Source: JBAVQS01 sp049694275
GTDB taxonomy: Bacteria; Chloroflexota; Anaerolineae; UBA4142; SHND01
Assembly (NCBI GenBank): GCA_049694275.1
Contig: JBAVQS010000192.1
Span: forward strand, 1 to 16,921
DNA length: 16,921 nucleotides
Direction: 5' to 3'
A model generated the notes under the pieces. The model made no database searches. It worked only from the letters and a program-made list of their open reading frames with translations, and was not told where the DNA came from. Positions 1 to 6,540 of this stretch are shown here, one piece after another. A program made the position numbers and the translations under genes. Position 1 is the stretch's first letter. The number at the start of each line of letters is the position of its first letter.

Positions 1-690
1 GAAGTCCCCGCACCCACGTTCATCCTCGCAGGCCTCGGCGCCGTGTGGTTGTGGGAACAGATACGCTTGCTTGTCAGAGCCGATTTCCACCCCCACCCTA
101 ACCCTCCCCCGCGCAGCGGGAGAGGGGACCGGACTCCCCTTCTCCCGTTGAACGGGGGAAGGGGTTGGGGGATGGGGGTAACCGCTGCCCTAGCTCTCCT
201 CGCGCTGTTCACGTTGTGGGTCAACTTCCACGTCTATTTCGGCGAACTGGGGAACGACGCGCGCTTGTGGGACAAAAACCAGGCGCTCAGCACCGACCTG
301 GGGAGCGCCCTCGCCGATTCCTTACAGAACGGCCAGATTCCCGCCGGGACGACGGTGTATGCGCCCGATTGGCTGATCACCCAGCGCGACGACCGTGATG
401 TGCTCGCCCTGACCGCGAACGGCAAGTACAAATTCGCCTCGCTCGACAAGGCGCCCGATCACTTAGACGGCCCGGTGGTGTTTGCACGCCCTAATCTCAC
501 GGGGTACTGGCAGACGATTGCCGAGCAGATGCACACCAACCCGCCGATCTTACAGCGGTCAGCGGAGACCGACAAGCAAACCCAGGGGCAGATCGACAAG
601 CTGGTTGCGGGCAGGCCGGTCCAACAGATCACGGGTTCCCCTTTCCCCCTCTCGAATCGGCCGGCGTTCTGGATCTATATTGTGCGTTAG
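1..690 (+). CDS. Membrane protein, C-terminal fragment (probable GT-C-type glycosyltransferase), 5' end outside the window
   Basis: The frame is open from the first base, so this is the last 229 residues of a longer protein; the GTG at 43 is not the start. Two hydrophobic segments are visible, at about residues 6-24 and 59-78, followed by a soluble tail of about 150 residues ending in NRPAFWIYIVR. Between the helices, residues 30-57 are encoded by a palindromic repeat (positions 87-179) that keeps the frame but gives a Pro/Gly/Arg-rich stretch unlike the rest. The tail contains AGTTVYAPDWLITQRDD, which resembles the extracytoplasmic tails of GT39/GT83-like enzymes. The neighbouring convergent gene is such an enzyme, so a related membrane glycosyltransferase is my best guess. 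The catalytic N-terminal part is not in view, and family assignment is weak. Confidence 0.6.
   Translation, partial: EVPAPTFILAGLGAVWLWEQIRLLVRADFHPHPNPPPRSGRGDRTPLLPLNGGRGWGMGVTAALALLALFTLWVNFHVYFGELGNDARLWDKNQALSTDLGSALADSLQNGQIPAGTTVYAPDWLITQRDDRDVLALTANGKYKFASLDKAPDHLDGPVVFARPNLTGYWQTIAEQMHTNPPILQRSAETDKQTQGQIDKLVAGRPVQQITGSPFPLSNRPAFWIYIVR
87..179. repeat. Palindromic C/G-rich repeat element inserted in frame in a coding sequence
   Basis: About 93 bp. The left arm (C-rich, 87-110) is an imperfect reverse complement of the right arm (G-rich, 155-179). Inside lie two side-by-side hairpins. The first pairs 103-112 with 116-125 (10 bp, one mismatch, 3-nt loop). The second pairs 136-149 with 151-164 (14 bp, one mismatch). 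Read in frame the element gives HPHPNPPPRSGRG... and ...PLLPLNGGRGWGMG, a pattern I recognise from dispersed palindromic repeats usually found between genes in many environmental bacteria. Here it lies within the open frame of a membrane protein, between two hydrophobic segments. Confidence 0.75.
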
Positions 691-2735
691 CGCGGGGTTA
701 ATGCGAGCTGGAAGACTGCGACGCCGCGGGAATAGGGGGAATCGACATTCGTCACGGTCGCCGGGGAGCGTAACTCGATGAGGCTCTGTGCGCTTGCGGG
801 ATGCAGCAGGGGAAGGGTATAGGTCGAAAAAGCCGGGGTGACGGTTACCGTCTGGAGATACTGACCGTCGATCCAGATTTGCACCGGTTTAGGCTGATCG
901 GCGAACAGGCGGAGCGCGAGTTGGGTCGCGCCGGGCTGTGAGACGCGAAAATCGGCGCGGTCGAGGGTCCAGCGATAGAACACGCCCGCATCCTGGCTCA
1001 CTGGATAGACTCCACGCATAACGCCGACCGCCGGCGCGCCGGGATCCACCGCTCCGGAAGGCCAATACGGCACGCGGGTCCACGCCCATTCGTACCACTG
1101 CGAATTATCAAACCCCACATCGGCAATCGCCTGCGCCGCCGCCTGCGCCCCCGCCACGTCCCCTTGTTGGCGCAGCGCCTGCACCAGCCGGGCCTGCACC
1201 TCGGTGTTATCCTTCATCTGCGCGTGCGCCTGCTCGTACGCCTTGAGCGCGGCATCGGGCCGGTTGTGCGCGAGGTCATAGTTGCCGAGCGCGAGATACG
1301 GAAATACGCTGTCGCGGTCAGCCGAGATGGCGCGCTGGATGGCGCTCTCTCCTCCCCCAAACTGCGAAACGGCAAGCCAGAAACGCCCCTGGATAAAGTT
1401 GATGTAGGCCGAGCTATAGATGACCAGGATAAAGACCAGTGTGGCCGCGACGGCAAACGCCTGACGCCAGCGCGGCGCATGGAATAACGCGCCGAGCGCG
1501 CCACGCGGGTCGGCAAGCACCGGCGCGGCATAGACAATCAGGGCGAGCGTGAGCGGCTCGCGGATGCGCACGCTGGTGACGGTGGCCGCGCCGACCAGCG
1601 TGGTATAGACCGGGAGCGCGAGGAGCGGCCAAAAGAGCTGGTCACGCCGCGCGAGCGCCAGGCCCCCGAACGCGGTCAGCATCAAGAGGACATATTCGAC
1701 ATCCGAGGCGAGCGCAAAGTTCACGCTCCCCAACTGGAGGGTCGCACCGCGCGTCCCATTGTTTGCCAGGTTGCGAATATGCAGGTGCCAGAGCCCGGTC
1801 ACCTTGTCGCGCATCCGGCCAATCCATTTGAGCGGGTCGCGACGCACAAGCTCGATCCCGAGCGCGAACTGGGCCCGCTGGCGCTCCGCCGAATTGGGAT
1901 AGGCCGGAATCCAATAACTCTGCAGCCGGTCCTCATTCTCCCCCGGGTCGACGCCGTTCAAAAACGAATAGCCCCCCTCCGTCTCGACCCAGACCAACTG
2001 GTGATAGACGAAATAATTGCGAATCGTCCAGGGAGCGACGACGATGGCCACGCCGAGCACAAGCCACAGAAAAGCGACCACCGCCGAGCGGAATCGCCGA
2101 TCCTCCCACCAGAGCCATAGGAAAAGGAGCGGGACATAGTAAAAGAGAAAGGCGCGCGTCAGAATCGACAGCCCGATCGCAATGCCCGAGAGGAGAAGCA
2201 GGAAGGCCACCGAGCGACCACGGCGCAGGCGCGCCTGGGCCCGTTCGAGCAAGACCAGCGACAGCGCGAGGAAAACGATAAACAGCGTTTCCGATAGGAT
2301 GCGGCTGCCGTATGCCGCGAACGGGAGATAGAGCGCAACACCCGCTGCGGCCACCGCCGAGGTGGCATAGCGCCGGTCAGAATTCTGGAACAACCGGCGG
2401 GTCAGCGTCGCCGCCAGCGCGACGGCGAGGAGCGAGAGGGCTGATTGATACAACAGGGCCACGGGGAGATCGACGCCGAGGACGGTGAACGCCCCTGCGA
2501 AATAGAGAGAGGGGACCGGTGGGCGAAGCCACTTGCCGGTGTCGTAATAATCGCCCTGCAAATAGAGATGAATCGCGCCGCGATAATATTCGTCTTCGTC
2601 GCCCGCGCCCACACTCCCCGCAATCGCCTGGTCCTGCCAGAGCCAGACGCGCAGGACCATACCGAACAGCAGGATGACGACCAGGACCGGGAGATACCAG
2701 CGCGGACGCGCCGATGATACAGAGGATAATGCCAT
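687..2735 (-). CDS. GT39-like membrane glycosyltransferase with TPR stretch and C-terminal beta-rich domain
   Basis: A polytopic membrane protein of 682 residues if started at the ATG at 2735, or 691 from the TTG at 2762. I prefer 2735 because an exact TATAAT box (2756-2751 on this strand) lies inside the longer frame. Residues below are numbered from the TTG. TM1 spans about 22-42. It is followed by an acidic loop motif GAGDEDEYY (53-60) and WLRPPVPSLYF (78-88), both typical of GT-C enzymes of the PMT/ArnT type (GT39/GT83), where a loop Asp acts with a polyprenyl-phosphate sugar donor. Many further hydrophobic helices run to about residue 460. After the membrane part come two or three TPR-like helical pairs (about 475-550, ALGNYDLAHNRPDAALKAYE). 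A C-terminal beta-rich domain follows (about 585-691, VQIWIDGQYLQTV), probably extracytoplasmic. The sugar and acceptor cannot be told. The stop codon overlaps that of the convergent gene. Confidence 0.85.
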   Translation of the reverse strand: MALSSVSSARPRWYLPVLVVILLFGMVLRVWLWQDQAIAGSVGAGDEDEYYRGAIHLYLQGDYYDTGKWLRPPVPSLYFAGAFTVLGVDLPVALLYQSALSLLAVALAATLTRRLFQNSDRRYATSAVAAAGVALYLPFAAYGSRILSETLFIVFLALSLVLLERAQARLRRGRSVAFLLLLSGIAIGLSILTRAFLFYYVPLLFLWLWWEDRRFRSAVVAFLWLVLGVAIVVAPWTIRNYFVYHQLVWVETEGGYSFLNGVDPGENEDRLQSYWIPAYPNSAERQRAQFALGIELVRRDPLKWIGRMRDKVTGLWHLHIRNLANNGTRGATLQLGSVNFALASDVEYVLLMLTAFGGLALARRDQLFWPLLALPVYTTLVGAATVTSVRIREPLTLALIVYAAPVLADPRGALGALFHAPRWRQAFAVAATLVFILVIYSSAYINFIQGRFWLAVSQFGGGESAIQRAISADRDSVFPYLALGNYDLAHNRPDAALKAYEQAHAQMKDNTEVQARLVQALRQQGDVAGAQAAAQAIADVGFDNSQWYEWAWTRVPYWPSGAVDPGAPAVGVMRGVYPVSQDAGVFYRWTLDRADFRVSQPGATQLALRLFADQPKPVQIWIDGQYLQTVTVTPAFSTYTLPLLHPASAQSLIELRSPATVTNVDSPYSRGVAVFQLALTPR

Positions 2736-2750
2736 TGGAAACCGGGCGCG

Positions 2751-2778
2751 ATTATAAATCAAAACCGCATTTATTCAA
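2751..2778 (-). promoter_or_regulatory. Sigma-70-type promoter for the GT39-like gene
   Basis: On the minus strand TTGAAT (2778-2773) and TATAAT (2756-2751) are separated by 16 bp. The -10 is a perfect consensus and the -35 matches TTGACA at 4 of 6 positions. Fifteen bases separate the -10 from the ATG at 2735, so transcription would start about 8 nt upstream of that ATG. The TTG at 2762 lies upstream of the -10 box and could not then be in the transcript, which decides the start. Confidence 0.65.
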
Positions 2779-2801
2779 AACATTGGCGACTTTACACTTT
2801 A

Positions 2802-2830
2802 TTGATGCTTTGCCCGCTTTTCCTGATACT
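2802..2830 (+). promoter_or_regulatory. Weak candidate promoter for the phosphoesterase gene
   Basis: TTGATG (2802-2807) and GATACT (2825-2830) are separated by 17 bp, each matching the sigma-70 consensus at 4 of 6 positions. The predicted start near 2837 would give a leader of about 48 nt. The 149 bp between the divergent starts (2736-2884) holds this candidate, the opposing promoter at 2751-2778, a small direct repeat and the RBS. No other structure is obvious. Confidence 0.3.
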
Positions 2831-2839
2831 GCATTGATG

Positions 2840-2857
2840 TAGAATCAGATAGAATCA
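2840..2857. repeat. Direct repeat TAGAATCA, two copies 10 bp apart
   Basis: TAGAATCA occurs at 2840-2847 and again at 2850-2857, so the copies are one helical turn apart. They lie just downstream of the candidate promoter of the phosphoesterase gene. A tandem operator half-site is possible but unproven. Each copy also contains TAGAAT, which resembles a -10 box, so one of them could instead be part of the promoter. Confidence 0.35.
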
Positions 2858-2873
2858 AGCGACCTGCAATCAC

Positions 2874-2878
2874 AAGGA
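2874..2878 (+). promoter_or_regulatory. Ribosome binding site of the phosphoesterase gene
   Basis: AAGGA lies 6 nt upstream of the ATG at 2885. It supports that start, which is also where a signal peptide begins. Confidence 0.7.
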
Positions 2879-2884
2879 TGGAAT

Positions 2885-4219
2885 ATGATAAAACAGTCTC
2901 ACTGGCTACGAACTCTCGGTACGGGCGTGCTGCTGCTCGTCCTGGCCCTGGCGGTCGTTCCCGCACAGGCGCGCCCTGATCAACCCGCCTCGGCCCAATC
3001 CGGGACTCCGGCGGCCAGTCTCACACCGATTCAACACATTATCATCATCGACAAGGAAAACCGGACCTTCGATAACTATTTCGGAACCTTTCCGGGAGCA
3101 GATGGCGCGACTACCTACAAAACGCTGGGGGGTTATACGCGCAAGCTCAATCACCAGCCGGATAACCTCTCGAATGGGATTGCCCATACGGCTCAGGACG
3201 CGCACCTGGCCTATGATGGGGGCAAGATGGACAAGTTCTCGCAGATACCGGGCGCCATGCAGAACGGAGTGGACGAAGCGGATGCGCAGCTTTACCAGTC
3301 GGATATTCCGAATTACTGGCGCTATGCGAGCGCCTTTACCCTGGCCGATCGGGTTTTCTCGATGATTATGGGGCCGAGCTTTCCCAATCACCTCTTTTCG
3401 ATTGCCATACGCGACAATCAGGTGGACAACAATCCTGCGATCTCGGACCCTACAATGTGGTCGCGTTGGGGATGCGATGCGCCGGCCGGGACGACGGTTG
3501 AACAACGCTTCTCGGATGGAACAACATCTAACATCTTCCCCTGTTTCAATTTTACAACCCTGGGAGACCTGCTGACGGCGCACAATATCTCGTGGAAGTA
3601 TTATGCGCCGGCTCAAGACCAATCCGGTTACCAGTGGTCTGCCTATAACGCCATCGCGCACATCCGGCAAACCGATCAGTGGGCTGCGCATGTCGTGCCG
3701 GTTGAAAATTTTGCCGCCGATGCCGCGTCGGGGAATTTACCCGCCGTGAGCTGGTTAGTCGAAGATGCGGACCACAGCGAGCACGCGCCGCACAGCGTCT
3801 GCATAGGCGAGAACTGGAGCGTTCAGCAAATTAACGCGATCATGCAAAACCCTGCCCTCTGGCAGACAACCGCCATCATCCTCACCTGGGATGATTTCGG
3901 CGGCATGTACGATCATGTGCCCCCGCCGCAAGGACCGAACCCGCAAATTGAATATGGCTTTCGCGTCCCGACCATTCTCATCTCACCCTACGCGAAACCC
4001 GGACATATCGACCACACCACTTACAGCTTTCCCGCCATGCTCAAGTTTGTCGAAGCAAACTATGGCTTACCGCCGCTGGGCGCTCTGGACAAGGTCTCGC
4101 CGAACATGTTTGCCGCATTCAATTTCTCGCAAGCCCCGCTGCCGCCGCTCATCCTCACCCAACGGACCTGCCCACCCATCGTCTCCCATCAACTCAACTA
4201 CGCGGACGATCAGGAATAA
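2885..4219 (+). CDS. Secreted phosphoesterase (phospholipase C / acid phosphatase family)
   Basis: 444 residues. The N-terminus is a signal peptide: basic start, hydrophobic core about 11-26, and likely cleavage after AQA (27-29). The mature part shows the landmarks of the phosphoesterase family PF04185 (bacterial non-specific phospholipases C and AcpA-type acid phosphatases). ENRTFDNYFG (58-67) holds the metal/nucleophile region, EDADHSEH (293-300) contributes further ligands, and TWDDFGGMYDHV (334-345) gives the second metal-binding cluster. GFRVPTILISPYAKPGHIDH follows as usual. Family members hydrolyse phosphodiester or phosphomonoester bonds outside the cytoplasmic membrane, often phosphatidylcholine or other phospholipids. 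Substrate cannot be read from sequence. No Tat twin-Arg motif is seen, so Sec export is likely although some relatives use Tat. The gene appears monocistronic: divergent from the GT39-like gene and followed by a hairpin at 4272-4308. Confidence 0.9.
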   Translation: MIKQSHWLRTLGTGVLLLVLALAVVPAQARPDQPASAQSGTPAASLTPIQHIIIIDKENRTFDNYFGTFPGADGATTYKTLGGYTRKLNHQPDNLSNGIAHTAQDAHLAYDGGKMDKFSQIPGAMQNGVDEADAQLYQSDIPNYWRYASAFTLADRVFSMIMGPSFPNHLFSIAIRDNQVDNNPAISDPTMWSRWGCDAPAGTTVEQRFSDGTTSNIFPCFNFTTLGDLLTAHNISWKYYAPAQDQSGYQWSAYNAIAHIRQTDQWAAHVVPVENFAADAASGNLPAVSWLVEDADHSEHAPHSVCIGENWSVQQINAIMQNPALWQTTAIILTWDDFGGMYDHVPPPQGPNPQIEYGFRVPTILISPYAKPGHIDHTTYSFPAMLKFVEANYGLPPLGALDKVSPNMFAAFNFSQAPLPPLILTQRTCPPIVSHQLNYADDQE

Positions 4220-4271
4220 TCGCCGGTCCATGAGCGTGTGCCGGCAATGTTACACATAGAATGCAGATTCG

Positions 4272-4308
4272 CGCGGGGCAATACAGATTGGAACGATATT
4301 GCCCCGCG
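4272..4308 (+). terminator. Perfect 12-bp hairpin after the phosphoesterase gene, terminator-like
   Basis: CGCGGGGCAATA (4272-4283) pairs perfectly with TATTGCCCCGCG (4297-4308) around a 13-nt loop. It lies 52 bp after the stop codon and about 45 bp upstream of the next promoter. No T-run follows directly, only scattered Ts, so intrinsic termination by the E. coli rule is not assured. The rest of the 4220-4390 gap holds the promoter below and nothing else I can name. Confidence 0.55.
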
Positions 4309-4352
4309 TTGATCCGTTCTGTATTTTCGGCAGCCTCGCGGGACTGTTCACT

Positions 4353-4381
4353 TTGCGCGAATTTTGCAACCCTCGTATAAT
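4353..4381 (+). promoter_or_regulatory. Promoter of the GT87-methyltransferase-GT4 unit
   Basis: A perfect TATAAT at 4376-4381 is preceded by a weak -35 (TTGCGC, 4353-4358, 3 of 6) at 17 bp. The expected transcription start is near 4388, three bases before an in-frame TTG at 4391. The -10 lies inside the longer open frame that would begin with TTG at 4364, which argues against that start. Confidence 0.55.
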
Positions 4382-4390
4382 GCGGGCACT

Positions 4391-6526
4391 TTGAAGCGCC
4401 TGCAAAATATCTCCTTTAGAACCTGGTTACTCGTCGCTGCGGTCGCATCGCTTGCCCTACTGGTCGCCTATCAGATTCCCTACACTTATCGCTTGAACAT
4501 GGGGCAGCCCGAAGTGGCGCTGTTTACTACAGGCCTGCTCCCCCGCGAGCGCCAACCCCAGTACGATTTCCGATGGTCGACAGCGCACGCGACGCTCGTC
4601 CTCCCCGCGGTTGTGCAGAACCAAAAGTATCGCCTCGAGCTGGTCCTGGCTGCCGGGGCGCGCCCTGCATCCGCGCCGGTCCCGGAGCTCGCCGTGACGG
4701 CAAACGGCATGCTGTTAGACCAGGCCCAGATCGATCCGGCCGCCGATACCTACACATTTACGGTCGACCCTGCAGTCGTCGCCCGTTCCAGCAATCTAAC
4801 CGTTGCACTCGATGTTCCGACCTTTAATCCCAGCGAAACGATTCCGGGAAGCACGGATGACCGCGACCTTGGCGTGCAGGTTATCAGCGCGCGCCTGACG
4901 CCCGACGGGCCACCGATCGGGCTTGTTGCCTTACCACCGTGGACCCAGTGGCTCGGCTGGACACTCCTGCTCTTGCTTTATGCCCTCTTGCTCCGGCGCA
5001 CGCGCCTCCTGCCAACGCGCCGACAAGAATGGCTCGGCGTGGGCGTCGGAGCATTGCTCCTCCTGCTCGGGCTCACCCTGGCCCGGTCCCTGGCCGCATC
5101 ACAGATCTGGCCGCTGTGCGGCATCATGGCCGCACTGGCGCTCGTCGCGCCGACCTTTCTCGGATGGGTCGCGCGCTCGCGCGCCGAGGGACGGCTGTCG
5201 CTGGAATTTCTCCACACGCTCGGCATCCCCAACCCGCGGACACGCGCAGCCGTCGAGGGCGTGCTCATCACCGCCATCGCCATCTATTACCTCGTCGCCG
5301 TCGTGCTCCCACTCCGCTCGACGACACTCGGCGATTTTGCCACCTATTACGTGACCGGCGGGATTTATCTGCAAGGGGGCGATTTCTATGATGCAGACCA
5401 GCTCCAGGCGTTCAACGACCAGCATCACATCCTGCCCGGCAAGATTGGCCCGCTTTCATACCCGCCGGCGGCGGTGGTGATGTATGCGCCGATCGCGCTC
5501 CTCACATGGAGCCAGGCCAAGCTCGTGTGGCTCGTCCTGAGCTATGCGTTCCTCGTCGCGGCCGCGGTCCTGCTCTGGCTGGCGCTACGCCAATCTTCTG
5601 CGCAGCCGGCGAGCCCGATCTGGCTCGCCCTCATGCTGCTCTATTCACAATCGCTGCAGCATTCGCTCGAGTTCGGCCAGGTGGGCCCGCTCTTTATCTT
5701 TTTGTTCGCCGCCGCTCTGTGGGGATGGACCAACCGCCGTGCGACGTCGACGGGCGCAGCCATCGTCATCGCGACGGCGTTCAAAATCTTTCCGGGCATT
5801 TATCTCGCCTATTTCCTTTGGCGGCGCGCCTGGCGCAACCTGATACAGACCATCGCAATCGGCGCCGGCGTGCTCATCGCCACCCTCCTGGTCACCGGGC
5901 CGGGGCGCTGGCTTACCTATTTTACCGCCGTCCTGCCCGACTCGTCATTCCACCGCCCGTCCAATTTCGACCAATCGACGCTCATCTTTTTGCGGCGCAT
6001 CAACAGCATGCTGGGCTGGTTGCCGGACAATAGCCAGCTCGACAAAACCCCCAGTATCCAGATGCAGGTCCTGGCTCTCGTCGTGTCGGGACTGCTCCTC
6101 GCTTTGACACTCGCCGTGTTTTACCGGCATCCGGCGCGGGATGCGCAAGGCAACCAGGTTGAGTTTGGCGTGGCCCTCGCGCTCATGATGCTCCTCCTCC
6201 CGCGCATGTGGGAGCACTATTTGATGTGGCTCATCCTGCCCCTCTACCTGATGTTGAACGGGCTGGCGAACCGGCAGATCGGCCTCGCCGCGCAGGTTGG
6301 AGTCCTCGCGCTCTTTCTCATCAGCCTGCCCATCTCGCAGGATGCCCCCGGCTTTTTCACACAGCCCGGCTTTCCGCCGGCGCTGACCTCGCTGGGGCTG
6401 TACGGCAATTTTCTCATCCTGCTCGGCCTGCTCTATTTGAGCGCCTATCCCGCGCCGCCCCTACCCATCTCGCAGGCAGCACCCGCAAAGGCGCATGAAG
6501 CGCAACAGGCCGAGCAATCCATTTAA
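4391..6526 (+). CDS. GT87-type membrane glycosyltransferase (DUF2029 family) with N-terminal extracytoplasmic domain
   Basis: 711 residues from the TTG at 4391. The frame also allows TTG at 4364 (720 residues), but the promoter -10 lies within that extension. Numbered from 4364: TM1 at about 21-38, then a domain of about 150 residues without strong hydrophobic segments (40-190), probably outside the membrane. About ten further helices start at WTQWLGWTLLLLLYALLL (~193). The core fits PF09594: LGDFATYYVTGG with Asp324 in the first long loop, SYPPAAVVMYAP (Tyr366-Pro-Pro), FGQVGPLFIF, and TAFKIFPGIYLAYFLWRRAW with Lys474. Known GT87 enzymes such as mycobacterial PimE transfer mannose from polyprenyl-phosphate mannose on the outer face of the membrane. 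The donor here is unknown. It heads a unit with a methyltransferase 14 bp downstream. Confidence 0.85.
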   Translation: MKRLQNISFRTWLLVAAVASLALLVAYQIPYTYRLNMGQPEVALFTTGLLPRERQPQYDFRWSTAHATLVLPAVVQNQKYRLELVLAAGARPASAPVPELAVTANGMLLDQAQIDPAADTYTFTVDPAVVARSSNLTVALDVPTFNPSETIPGSTDDRDLGVQVISARLTPDGPPIGLVALPPWTQWLGWTLLLLLYALLLRRTRLLPTRRQEWLGVGVGALLLLLGLTLARSLAASQIWPLCGIMAALALVAPTFLGWVARSRAEGRLSLEFLHTLGIPNPRTRAAVEGVLITAIAIYYLVAVVLPLRSTTLGDFATYYVTGGIYLQGGDFYDADQLQAFNDQHHILPGKIGPLSYPPAAVVMYAPIALLTWSQAKLVWLVLSYAFLVAAAVLLWLALRQSSAQPASPIWLALMLLYSQSLQHSLEFGQVGPLFIFLFAAALWGWTNRRATSTGAAIVIATAFKIFPGIYLAYFLWRRAWRNLIQTIAIGAGVLIATLLVTGPGRWLTYFTAVLPDSSFHRPSNFDQSTLIFLRRINSMLGWLPDNSQLDKTPSIQMQVLALVVSGLLLALTLAVFYRHPARDAQGNQVEFGVALALMMLLLPRMWEHYLMWLILPLYLMLNGLANRQIGLAAQVGVLALFLISLPISQDAPGFFTQPGFPPALTSLGLYGNFLILLGLLYLSAYPAPPLPISQAAPAKAHEAQQAEQSI

Positions 6527-6540
6527 TCGGGGTTTGATCC

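Noticed and set aside
43..690. GTG at 43 as the start of the first gene
   Set aside because: The frame is open to base 1 and codes a hydrophobic segment upstream, so the gene begins outside the window.
2906..3691. Minus-strand frame of 261 codons opposite the phosphoesterase gene
   Set aside because: The sense strand has a signal peptide and all family motifs; the antisense frame has no family features.
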